Shown here in pieces: positions 54,194-64,000 of a stretch of 64,000 bases of DNA. Each line of letters opens with the position of its first letter. Position 1 is the stretch's first letter. The notes under the pieces were generated by a model that was given only the letters and a program-made list of their open reading frames with translations, searched no databases and was not told the DNA's origin. The DNA is from Moniliophthora roreri (taxonomy: Eukaryota > Basidiomycota > Agaricomycetes > Agaricales > Marasmiaceae), in the NCBI GenBank assembly GCA_001466705.2, contig LATX02000017.1:1-64000 (forward strand), given 5' to 3'. The position numbers and the translations under genes are program-made.

Positions 54194-54516
54194 CTATGTT
54201 GGGAGGATATACAGCACCTTGTCCTTATTATCTGACTCAGGAGCAGTCAAAAGGTGAGGGAGACCGAAGAACATGATATTGTCTGAAGGGGATGATGGTG
54301 TCAGCAGAGACACAGGTTGTGGCACATCCACCAGCTTACTAGGAAGTAGTTGGTTAGTAAGAGATTAGAATAATAAAGAGTAAGTGAGAGACATACCGAA
54401 GGATTGACAGTGTTGGCTGCCTCAGCACTAGCTTCATTAGTCGAGTCAATGGTATTTGTAGGACTAGCTGCATGAGGAGTGGCAGAAGCAGGAGCAGAAG
54501 GGCCAGTGTCAGCAGT
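54194..54516 (-). CDS. Antisense gene, two middle exons
   Basis: Exon 54516-54397 (40 codons, TADTGPSAPASATPHAASPT ... EAANTVNPS) is joined in phase by a 62-nt intron 54396-54335 (GTATGT...TAGTAAG) to exon 54334-54194 (LVDVPQPVSLLTPSSPSDNI, then MFFGLPHLLTAPESDNKDKV, then a TAG at 54196-54194 that may be a true stop, a nonsense mutation or an exon overrun). Ser/Thr/Pro-rich linker followed by a hydrophobic segment. Product unknown. Confidence 0.45.
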
Positions 54517-54573
54517 CTATAAAAACAAAGGAAATATTAATAGAAAGAATATTGAATAAGAGAATAAGAAGAC

Positions 54574-55610
54574 TTATGGAGTTTGATGGACCAGCTTTGT
54601 TCTCAACAATGCAACCTTTGAAACGTGGAGCTTTGGACCTATTGATCATGATGACCTTGTTGTTGACAATCATGTATGAGCCAGACTTCAGACCAGTAAT
54701 GTTGAAATTGGTACTCTTCAAAATCACCTGTACATTGCTAAGAGAAGCAAAGAATAGATCCATGGGACAAACAACTTTGAATTTGTAGCTGTCAGGCACA
54801 CTCATGTCCCTAGTGATCCAACCCAGAGAAGTACAGAGGATGTTGAATTGTTCCTCTGAGGGAGCAAAGTCAGGATTGTGCCAGAATAGGTATTTCAAGA
54901 TGACATGAGGGTTGGTGCAGCTTGCTCAAAGGAGCTCTCAATGTTGACGAAGAGAACTTTTGACAGATTCCTCTTAAACATGGAGAAGGGAAATCTGTTG
55001 TTGAATGCAAAAGGACGAAACTATTAAATCGAAGATGGCAGACATCTGGAAAGCAAGACCTGAGAATATTAAGATTAGAATGAGAATAGATAGAGAGATA
55101 AAGAATAATATTACCAGCAAGACTACTCAGTGATTGAACGAAGTGCTGGTTGCTTACAGTGAAGGCATCAAAGAAATACATCCTGAATGAGCATTGCAAT
55201 TGGAGGTGAGAGCATCATTGACAGCAGGTAGATGTCCCTGATCCAGTCTCAGAATGAGTATTGGCAGCATTGCATTGTGTACATGAGAGTTTGTTGTTAA
55301 TATCAGCTTCAGCCTGTAGAAAGAAGAATATTTAGAGAAAAAGCAAAGCTGAAAAGAACAGGAAAGAATATTACCCTAGAATGAGTGGTCAGAGCAGACA
55401 CAATCTTGTGTACAGGCCAGAAGGTGTCACTGAGGCCAAGATTTAGCAATCCAGGGTAAGCTAAAGAGAAAAGAATTAGAGAGCATAAGGGTAGATAGTG
55501 GGTAAATGAAGCTTACCTCAAAGTACCTCCACAGCCTTAGTTTGGCCAAGAGCTTGGAGAAGATGAAGGACTGCAGCAGTGTTTTCCTTGGCAGAGCAAC
55601 CTTGACCCAT
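54574..55610 (-). pseudogene. Antisense gene, 5' exon region (not fully joined)
   Basis: The longest exon-like stretch is minus 54898-54574: LKYLFWHNPDFAPSEEQFNI, LGWITRDMSVPDSYKFKVVC, PMDLFFASLSNVQVILKS, GSYMIVNNKVIMINRSKAPR. Upstream, AT-rich GT-AG intervals are visible (donor GTAATATT, acceptor TTCTCAG around 55113-55062; donor GTAAGC near 55516, acceptor CTTTAG near 55462). The first exon (WVKVALPRKTLLQSFIFSKL, about 55609-55517) continues upstream across the TA-flanked insertion as MIVPL (57329-57308 region). Some junctions are out of phase, so decay is likely. Confidence 0.4.
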
Positions 55611-55614
55611 GCTA

Positions 55615-57305
55615 ATATGTTGAACCTAGAAAAGACCCACTTTTATTCATTTGACACTACTTTTGAATTGGAAGACTTTAATATGACATGAGATAACAGA
55701 TAATAAGGACTAGAGTGAGCCCAGTCTGCTAGTCATTGCTTTAGAGAAGCTATGGAACCTTGGAAAGTATGAAGAGCTATATGATATGCTATACAGAAGT
55801 GTCGAAGCTGTACTTTCTGACTTATCTATGTATCAGATCCAGAACAGATCACTTCTGAAACCTGTAGGGAACCTAACTAGAGCCCAATGAACACATTGGC
55901 TAGTTAACCAAGCTTTCAAAGTGCTATCAATGGGATTTTAATTTCTATTTTACTTTTCTATGACATCTGCAAAGTGCAACCTGCAGTCAAACAGTACAGA
56001 GGTACTTAGAGGAGACATCGAAACAGAACGATCCTCCTCTGAAGTCAATATACAGATCAGAGTCAAAGCAGGTGATCTCTTAATAAAGAATTCACCAGTG
56101 GCTAAACAATACACAATAAGCGAACTAGGTACAAAGACAGCTTGGAAAGATGGAAATCACTTCCGAAGGACATCCACTACCTACAGATAGATGCAACAAG
56201 ACATACAAAGAATATCTAATGCACAAGAAGTCCTAAATAAGACTGAGCATGCATTGTCAAAGGAGATAGGAACAGTAACAGCATGTTCCAACCTTGGAAA
56301 CTTTGGCATCTAGGCCTCTGCTGATGTGTGGATACTAGAAAGGGAAATGCTGTCAAGAGATGGGACAGATACAGCCATCCACTCATAGATACCCAACTTA
56401 GAAAAGAGAAAATACAAATTATAGAATCTAGAACATCTGGAAATGTAGATACTCTAGTGGCCAGACTCCATGACATCTGAATATTCCCTCTTTTAGTATC
56501 TCAGTCACTCATTTGTCATTTCTTGAATTATTGGACATTATTTATTCTTCTGTAGATATATTCCTTGGACCATATATAAGGACAGCTAGATATTCATACA
56601 TACTCAAGTAACTCTACCCCCTCTGATTGTGAATACATGATGAGTTTGTTTGGTGTATAAATTTGTGTGCCATTCCAGTTTTGCTTCCTCACTACAGGCT
56701 CTGGAGACTGGTCCTGAGTGACTCCAGAGAGATAGAAATCTGATAATGAACTTGTGTCATAAGAGATAAGAGTAACATCTTGAGTGCATTGTAGCACTTT
56801 TCTAAGAGAAACTTTACACCAAGAAGGAGCCTTGGGCACTTGGAGTGTGGCCTGTGTGTGTGTCAGGTTGTGGCACACTTAGAGTCTTAGCAAGGGGTGG
56901 GCCTGCACTGACCTCTTTGTAGAAATTGGTCTAGGGCCTTTTCCAGTACACTGTATGCTGTAGTTATCTTGAAGAAGTCTTGAACTCTGTAGGGTCAGAC
57001 TATATTGGCTATTGAGTCTTTGTATGGGACTGTAGCTCTTGTGTTTGTGCTTTGTGCACTGTGTTCTTTGTGTTTGTGTGTGTGTCTACCCAATAAACCC
57101 ATTTTAAACCCATCTATACTCCTTTGGAGGTGGACACTTTGAAGTAGAACATTTCAAAAGAGAGTAACAACTTAGCTAAGAGTTTTGTTGGCATTCTAAG
57201 TGCAGTAACTCTGATCATGTCGATCCACACTTGCACAACAACCTGAGTTAGACTTTTGGAGGTTATCTTTTGGGTAGTTTTCCACTAGTCTTATCTTAGA
57301 CAAAT
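55615..57305. mobile_element. TA-flanked 1.7-kb non-coding repeat, copy 3
   Basis: 1691 bp between TA at 55613-55614 and TA at 57306-57307. Aligns along its whole length to 45631-47372 with indels and many transitions, so it is an older or independently decayed copy. Here it lies in the first exon region of the antisense gene: deleting it joins tgcTA to acggcac and keeps an open minus-strand frame. No coding capacity. Confidence 0.72.
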
Positions 57306-57349
57306 TAACGGCACAATCATCAAAGAAAAAGAATAAAAGAGATTATAGC

Positions 57350-58102
57350 TATGAAGCCTGACTACAATTGGACACTGACAAAGAAATTACCAAACACAGC
57401 TCAGTTTATATAATATTTATCACCCAGCTCAGTTTTATTTGTATTTGTGACAGATATATTAGATTATTTATATTGTACGGTATATAAGGGGACGTGTTTT
57501 GTAGGTGGACAGCAGGAGAGATACTGCCTACTGATTACCAGAGTGTATGATGTTGTTCAGATAGAAGAGCTACCAGCAATCAGTATTTTTCAACCACTTC
57601 GGGCTCTAGCTTAGTTAGTTGTGCAAGAGGCACAGGCTAGTTGAGACCTGAGATTGTAACCCAAACCAGAGATATAAATAAAAGCTAGGAAGAGCTTAGT
57701 TTTTTAACGCAAGAGGTGTGTTTTCCAATAAGAGAAACATTGTATCAGTCTACTAAGAGGGTAGCTGACATGCATCAGTATTGTCTGGTGTTTTGACATG
57801 AATCAGAGAGGGTTTCAGGCTAGCAGTGTCTAGAAGATTTGTCCTCTTGAGAATTGTTGCAGAACATAGCTAAGAGGGCTATATTCAGGTACAAGAGGTA
57901 CCTTTGTTCTCACTTAGAAGAAGTTTATTCTTTGGGCAGTTTCTGGTTGAAATCTATACCAGTATTTACTTTTGAAGTGATTAATAAAACTACAAAGCCA
58001 ATAAATATTATACAAACAAACACCCATTTTCGATCTGAGAAGTTGTTTTGAAGGCAATCATCTCTGAACTACCAAGTGAGACATTGAGAATTATTCTTGA
58101 CA
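57350..58102 (+). repeat. Family C LTR (3' LTR of copy 1 and 5' LTR of copy 2)
   Basis: Boundaries approximate. Preceded by a purine-rich run (57322-57342) that could be the polypurine tract; a plausible start is TGAAGCCTG at 57352; the end ATTCTTGACA at 58102 is set by alignment to 37237. Has a TATA box (TATATAAGG at 57481). The right part matches 36710-37237. On its left lie family C pol and the antisense gene, on its right family C leader and gag, so one LTR serves two internal regions. Confidence 0.55.
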
Positions 58103-58440
58103 TTGCGGTAACAGTGAGCCATGCCGAACCAACTCAAAACAAAAACTGAGAATCAAGAACTTATATATATACCTTTTTCAAGGGTATTTTGGCACCACAG
58201 GCCTTGTGTTTTCATAGTAGAGGCATAGGTTTTTGAGCATCTTCATCTGGAGCCCACCACAAGGGAGTTTCTAGAGAATATTGTCAGTGAATTGCTTATT
58301 GTGAAGAGATAACCTTTAGAAAAGATGATTATATAGAGAATATTAGTTAAGTCTTGAAGAGATTTGACTTAAAAACACTAGAGATCTTAGAGACAAGTAA
58401 AGATCTAGAGTAAGGGCTAGTCAAGATTAGTCCAAAGAAA
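58103..58440 (+). other. Family C leader, copy 2
   Basis: Homologous to 37238-37520. The possible primer-binding site reads CGGTAACAGTGAGCC at 58106, against TGGTAACAGTGAACC in copy 1. No ORF. Confidence 0.45.
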
Positions 58441-60023
58441 TAAACCATTGAAGAATTTGTTCAAAGTTCTAGTCCACAGACAGAAGGAGCTTTGTCTAGT
58501 CAATTCGAAGCTTCATTGTTATCACAGTCCAGTGTAGGAAGAAGAGCAACAAGGAGCCATATGAGAACTACAGGCTCACAGTTACTACCACCTGCAGAGA
58601 GTTTTACTAGAAGCAGAGTACCCATATATTCAGCTTCAACATTTGGTACTGCAGAAAGATTTCCACAGTCACAAGAGGAATTTATTCTCAGTCCAGCACC
58701 TAGAAGATATAGATTAAAAGCACCACCTGATACACTATTAATACTTACACTGAGAGAGTCACCTGAACAGACAGAACAAAGCAATAGTTTTAGTTCCAGC
58801 TCAGAAGAAGAAGAATATTTTCTCTAGTCAATTCGAAGCTTCATTGTTATCACAGTCCAGTATAGGAAGAAGAGCAACAAGGAGCCATATGAGAACTACA
58901 GGCTCACAGTTACTACCACCTGCAGAGAGTTTTACTAGAAGCAGAGTACCCATATATTCAGCTTCAACATTTGGTACTGCAGAAAGATTTCCACAGTCAC
59001 AAGAGGAATTTATTCTCAGTCCAGCACCTAGAAGATATAGATTAAGAGCACCACCTAATACACTATTAATACTTTCACCTAGAGAGTCTCCCAAACAGAT
59101 GGAACAGAGCAGTAGTTCCAGCTCAGAAGAAGAAGAATATTTTGAACCAGACGAAGAAATTACAGAAGATATTACTGTAGCAGAACAGACTACAATGGCA
59201 GACTTAGCACCAAGAGAAAAGTTGAATACACTTACAGATGCAGCAGCCAAAGAAGTACAAAATGAGAGAGTATTGAAAATATTATTGAAGATAGATCAAT
59301 TTGATAAGTTGTGACCTACAACTCTTCAACCATTGCTAGAAGATTTTGAGAATGCATTGGACATGGGCCAGGTTAAAGAGGACATGTCAAAGATCTATCT
59401 AGTGATGTTGAAGTTTTCATATGATCTAAAACAGCAGCTACAAGATAGAAAAGAAGCATTGGGCCACTCATGGAGTGAGTTCAAGAAATTATTATTCAGA
59501 GAATTCCCAGATTCAGTTGATAATGGCCAAGGATCAATGGTCAGATTGCAGAAGATTGTAGCAGTATATCAGAAAGCTACAGACTGGGATCTAGAGAAGC
59601 TTAGAGCATATCATAGAGCATTTAAGCTAGAAGCAGCTAAATTGATGAGAGATCCACCTATGATTTCGAATTTTGAAGCAATAGGCTTTTATTTAGCAGG
59701 TTTAGAACTGTCAGTTCAAGAAAGAGTCCGAATTAGGATGGCTGATTGGTCCCTGAACAAGTTAAATTTGGAAACCAAAGATGGAAGAAGAAGAATGGAC
59801 CCATGGAAACTTCAGGAAGTCATGGAACAAGCAGAGATGATTATGAGTGCAAGCTCAGGAGATATATATATGGGATTAGGAAGTTTTGCATTGGGAGCTG
59901 GAGTTCCACCAGTCAACCCAGGAGTAGGAACAGCAATGCTAAGTGCAGCAATGCCTTTAGCATATCTATTCCAGCCACCAACAGTACTTCCTACCATGAA
60001 TATTACTCAACCATCGAAGCCAG
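58441..60023 (+). pseudogene. Gag, family C copy 2 (internal duplication, one TGA, cut by family E)
   Basis: Better preserved than copy 1. The N-terminal Ser/acidic part occurs twice (58496-58820 and 58824-59148). The frame from 58844 runs to TGA 59312-59314 and is open again in the same frame to 60023: LEDFENALDMGQVKEDMSKI, GHSWSEFKKLLFREFPDSVD, ATDWDLEKLRAYHRAFKLEA, NFEAIGFYLAGLELSVQERV, ADWSLNKLNLETKDGRRRMD. The family E LTR starts right after NITQPSKPV, before the knuckle. Confidence 0.8.
58496..59148 (+). repeat. Direct duplication inside family C gag, 328-bp period
   Basis: Unit 1 (58496-58820) and unit 2 (58824-59148) start ctagtcaattcgaagc and end gaagaagaatatttt. Near the end, unit 1 matches copy 1 gag (LILTLRESPEQTEQSNSF) while unit 2 is a different variant (LILSPRESPKQMEQSSSS). 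Confidence 0.8.
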
Positions 60024-60478
60024 TGTTATGCCCATATGACTTGACTCGGCCATAGCCATACAAAACCTCATATGAGGACTACCTATGTATCCTTCCTATC
60101 ATATTCTACACGTTTCATTAATCTCCGCACTGTATATCTTATAGCACATTTTTTCTTGTAGCGACATCTTGGTCACTGTCCTCATGGGCTACACATGTTC
60201 TCTGCTTATGCCTTCTCCCATTGGTATATAAACTGCTGTATTCTACTAGTATACCCCAAGTGGAAAATTAACATTGTTCTACACTCCTCTCTTCGCTCCT
60301 GCTACTTTGCTCTCGATCTCACTCATGCAGAGACCCTTTATCTTGGCCAAGCTCCGTAGTTCAGTAGTGCTGTTGCCGATAGCCTCAGCGAACCCACCTC
60401 CTTCATATGGTGATCCTCATATGGTACTCTCCTTGCCGTTCGGCCACACTCATCCTTGTCTTTCACATAGTTCTAACA
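60024..60478 (+). repeat. Family E LTR
   Basis: 455 bp, TGTTATGCCC...TTCTAACA, inverted ends TGTTA/TAACA. Left flank GCCAG in family C gag. TATATAAA at 60225, AAGTGGAAAAT at 60258-60268. Repeated at 62177-62631 because of contig overlap. Confidence 0.85.
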
Positions 60479-60491
60479 GTATTTTCCACTT
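60225..60491 (+). promoter_or_regulatory. Family E core promoter and self-complementary primer-binding site
   Basis: TATATAAA starts at 60225; AAGTGGAAAAT begins at 60258, 33 bp downstream. The LTR ends at 60478, two bases (GT) follow, then ATTTTCCACTT (60481-60491), the exact reverse complement of that 11-nt segment. Same geometry as families A and D. Confidence 0.65.
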
Positions 60492-60505
60492 CAAACTGCT
60501 GAATC

Positions 60506-61116
60506 ATGGATCTCTTTTCCTCTTTCCATTCACAATCATCTGCTCCCACTTCCTTCACTGCCAAACAACCGACTAAAGCCAAATCCCAACATCAGAAGCA
60601 AGACGCCGACCGCAACCTCTAGGCGCAACGTCAAGCTGCAGGAGTCTCTGTGTCTTCAGGCAAGGCAGGGCGTACTGCATGCACAAAAACCGCTTTCCAA
60701 ATGCAGACCGACTTCATTTAGGATTCGCTCAAGGATGGCAGTTCATGGACTGGGCTGTCGTCAGGCAGTCTCTTTACTTACGACTCCATTTCCACACACC
60801 TTTCATGCCAGTCCTCTCAGACAGGCTTTCTCTCTTTCCCTTTTCCTTCAATATTCGGATCTGACAAATACCTTGGTCAGCCAAGCATGTTTTCTTCCTT
60901 CAAATCACCTCTCGACTCGGAAGCCCCTGATGGTTCTGGCAACACTGGTTGGCAGGCTGGACCTCTGGATGGGGAGGGTGATGAAGAAGGCTTCATTGCA
61001 GACTTCACACTGCCTTACCAACCAGCTCTGGATGGAGATGGTAATGAGGAAGGAGGAGACGGAGACAATGGAGTGCCTGGTGATGGACCTGGTGGTAGTG
61101 GTGGAGATGATCCCCC
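60506..61116 (+). pseudogene. Gag N-terminus, family E (left contig copy)
   Basis: ATG 60506 (MDLFSSFHSQSSAPTSF). In-frame TAG at 60620 and 60719. Continues as an acidic, Gly-rich region and is cut at the N (61117). The same sequence is present, and continues further, at 62659-64000. Confidence 0.7.
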
Positions 61117-61117
61117 N

Positions 61118-62176
61118 CAACATTTGGTACTGCAGAAAGATTTCCACAGTCACAAGAGGAATTTATTCTCAGTCCAGCACCTAGAAGATATAGATTAAGA
61201 GCACCACCTAATACACTGTTAATACTTTCACCTAGAGAGTCTCCCAAACAGATGGAACAGAGCAGTAGTTCCAGCTCAGAAGAAGAAGAATATTTTGAAC
61301 CAGACGAAGAAATTACAGAAGATATTACTGTAGCAGAACAGACTACAATGGCAGACTTAGCACCAAGAGAAAAGTTGAATACACTTACAGATGCAGCAGC
61401 CAAAGAAGTACAAAATGAGAGAGTATTGAAAATATTATTGAAGATAGATCAATTTGATAAGTTGTGACCTACAACTCTTCAACCATTGCTAGAAGATTTT
61501 GAGAATGCATTGGACATGGGCCAGGTTAAAGAGGACATGTCAAAGATCTATCTAGTGATGTTGAAGTTTTCATATGATCTAAAACAGCAGCTACAAGATA
61601 GAAAAGAAGCATTGGGCCACTCATGGAGTGAGTTCAAGAAATTATTATTCAGAGAATTCCCAGATTCAGTTGATAATGGCCAAGGATCAATGGTCAGATT
61701 GCAGAAGATTGTAGCAGTATATCAGAAAGCTACAGACTGGGATCTAGAGAAGCTTAGAGCATATCATAGAGCATTTAAGCTAGAAGCAGCTAAATTGATG
61801 AGAGATCCACCTATGATTTCGAATTTTGAAGCAATAGGCTTTTATTTAGCAGGTTTAGAACTGTCAGTTCAAGAAAGAGTCCGAATTAGGATGGCTGATT
61901 GGTCCCTGAACAAGTTAAATTTGGAAACCAAAGATGGAAGAAGAAGAATGGACCCATGGAAACTTCAGGAAGTCATGGAACAAGCAGAGATGATTATGAG
62001 TGCAAGCTCAGGAGATATATATATGGGATTAGGAAGTTTTGCATTGGGAGCTGGAGTTCCACCAGTCAACCCAGGAGTAGGAACAGCAATGCTAAGTGCA
62101 GCAATGCCTTTAGCATATCTATTCCAGCCACCAACAGTACTTCCTACCATGAATATTACTCAACCATCGAAGCCAG
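61118..62176 (+). other. Family C gag, second reading of 58965-60023 at contig overlap
   Basis: 61118-63269 reads identical to 58965-61116 at offset 2153, ending exactly at the left contig's last base. It is the same family C gag fragment, with TGA at 61465-61467, read twice. Not a separate copy. Confidence 0.88.
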
Positions 62177-62631
62177 TGTTATGCCCATATGACTTGACTC
62201 GGCCATAGCCATACAAAACCTCATATGAGGACTACCTATGTATCCTTCCTATCATATTCTACACGTTTCATTAATCTCCGCACTGTATATCTTATAGCAC
62301 ATTTTTTCTTGTAGCGACATCTTGGTCACTGTCCTCATGGGCTACACATGTTCTCTGCTTATGCCTTCTCCCATTGGTATATAAACTGCTGTATTCTACT
62401 AGTATACCCCAAGTGGAAAATTAACATTGTTCTACACTCCTCTCTTCGCTCCTGCTACTTTGCTCTCGATCTCACTCATGCAGAGACCCTTTATCTTGGC
62501 CAAGCTCCGTAGTTCAGTAGTGCTGTTGCCGATAGCCTCAGCGAACCCACCTCCTTCATATGGTGATCCTCATATGGTACTCTCCTTGCCGTTCGGCCAC
62601 ACTCATCCTTGTCTTTCACATAGTTCTAACA
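62177..62631 (+). repeat. Family E LTR, second reading
   Basis: Identical to 60024-60478 and part of the 2152-bp contig overlap. TATATAAA at 62378, self-complementary segment at 62411-62421, primer-binding site at 62634-62644. Confidence 0.85.
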
Positions 62632-62658
62632 GTATTTTCCACTTCAAACTGCTGAATC

Positions 62659-64000
62659 ATGGATCTCTTTTCCTCTTTCCATTCACAATCATCTGCTCCC
62701 ACTTCCTTCACTGCCAAACAACCGACTAAAGCCAAATCCCAACATCAGAAGCAAGACGCCGACCGCAACCTCTAGGCGCAACGTCAAGCTGCAGGAGTCT
62801 CTGTGTCTTCAGGCAAGGCAGGGCGTACTGCATGCACAAAAACCGCTTTCCAAATGCAGACCGACTTCATTTAGGATTCGCTCAAGGATGGCAGTTCATG
62901 GACTGGGCTGTCGTCAGGCAGTCTCTTTACTTACGACTCCATTTCCACACACCTTTCATGCCAGTCCTCTCAGACAGGCTTTCTCTCTTTCCCTTTTCCT
63001 TCAATATTCGGATCTGACAAATACCTTGGTCAGCCAAGCATGTTTTCTTCCTTCAAATCACCTCTCGACTCGGAAGCCCCTGATGGTTCTGGCAACACTG
63101 GTTGGCAGGCTGGACCTCTGGATGGGGAGGGTGATGAAGAAGGCTTCATTGCAGACTTCACACTGCCTTACCAACCAGCTCTGGATGGAGATGGTAATGA
63201 GGAAGGAGGAGACGGAGACAATGGAGTGCCTGGTGATGGACCTGGTGGTAGTGGTGGAGATGATCCCCCACCTCCTGGCAGTGGAGGAGGAGGCGGTAGT
63301 GGTGGTAGGCATGGCAGATGCAGTTGTTCTCAGAGCTGATCCCCTGAAAATGATGAAGCTCTTCTCACTTTCCAATCCATGACCCATGTCCTCAGCTTCT
63401 TAGCCAATCGTCTGGAATTAACAAGCAACCCAGAAAGATCATCTCGCGTGAAGTCCAAACTCAAAGAACCTGATACATACGATGGTAGCAACTCAAAGCT
63501 CCTGAAACCCTGGCTAGTGTCTCTCGCCCTTCACTTCAGCGATCAACCTGACGCCTTCTCCGCTGACACTTCGAAAGTCATGTTCGCCCTTTCCTTCCTT
63601 CATGGCAATGCATCAAAGTGGTTCCAGCACGATATTCTTGGCATTTGGCCGGGGCCTAAAGCTCTTTGGACTGAGAACTACACCACATTCATAAACAAAC
63701 TCTGGATCAATTTCGGACCTTATAACTCACGAGCCGAAGTGGAGGACACTCTCAACAACCTCTGGATGTGTGATGCAGATCACATCCGCACCTACGATCT
63801 CAAGTTCCAGAACGCTATGGTTGAACTGGATTGGGGTGAGAATGCCTTCTCTTACCAGTACTACTGGGGTCTTCCCAACCGCATCAAGGACAAGATGTCT
63901 TATGTCAGCTGACCCAATTCTTTCCACATGCTCCGAGATCTCACCCGCTCGATTGATGACCGGTATTGGGCTCGACAGGCTGAGAAAGCTCGCACGTCAG
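62659..64000 (+). pseudogene. Gag, family E (four in-frame stops, runs off window)
   Basis: One frame from ATG 62659 to the window end, broken by TAG 62773, TAG 62872, TGA 63337 and TGA 63910. Low-complexity N-terminal region, acidic Gly/Pro-rich stretch (63130-63310), then a capsid domain of Retrotrans_gag type: [98 protein letters not shown]. Each stop can be explained by a C to T change (CAG or CGA). The zinc knuckle would lie beyond the window. Confidence 0.82.

Overview
The window comes from a repeat-rich fungal genome, most likely an agaricomycete basidiomycete. The evidence is the type of Ty3/gypsy (Metaviridae) elements present, including chromodomain-bearing ones, and GT-AG introns of 57-63 nt in one spliced gene. 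I see no host housekeeping gene, tRNA, rRNA or CRISPR array. Almost every base I can explain belongs to LTR retrotransposons, nested or broken, plus one TA-flanked non-coding repeat. Twelve single N bases (1490, 5458, 10150, 11060, 14474, 16634, 20888, 26534, 31425, 33771, 36709, 61117) look like scaffold joins. Several joins are flanked by identical or near-identical sequence, so part of the apparent duplication is an assembly artefact.

Layout. 1-29229: several copies of a CpG-rich chromovirus, called family A here, in the order LTR - gag - (-1 frameshift) - pro/RT/RNase H/IN/chromodomain - ORF3 - overlapping ORF4 - LTR. The best copy is 11248-20513, with 611-bp LTRs I read as identical and target duplication GGAGA. 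It sits inside the LTR of an older minus-strand Ty1/copia element, remains of which are at 10151-10543 and 20519-20887. The copy ending at 29229 has family A-like pol but a strongly diverged ORF3/ORF4 and LTR (variant B). 29243-31424: an old minus-strand integrase fragment, unexplained AT-rich DNA, and a relic of a third ORF3/ORF4 pair. 31426-33770 and 33772-36708: contigs redundant with sequence further right. 36710-58102: a degenerate, CpG-poor gypsy element without chromodomain (family C), interrupted by a complete minus-strand chromovirus (family D, 39230-44317, duplication AATAG) and by two copies of a 1.7-kb TA-flanked repeat. Between its pol and 3' LTR lies a spliced antisense gene. 57350-60023: the LTR and gag of a second family C copy. 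60024-64000: a further gypsy element (family E) inserted in that gag, with 2152 bp present twice.

How the parts work together. Family A gag and pol are joined by a textbook -1 frameshift site: heptamer G GGT TTT just before the gag stop, then an 11-bp hairpin. In families A, D and E, 10-12 nt located 31-33 bp downstream of a TATA box are complementary to a primer-binding site lying exactly 2 nt inside the LTR. This fits Tf1-type self-primed reverse transcription. After the family A integrase comes ORF3, which carries two C-terminal zinc knuckles, and ORF4 in the +1 frame overlapping it by about 900 nt. Both frames are conserved at protein level between strongly diverged copies, and I regard this as the most interesting system in the window. 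Nearly all pol stop codons in family A are CGA to TGA changes, pointing to CpG decay as the main inactivating process.
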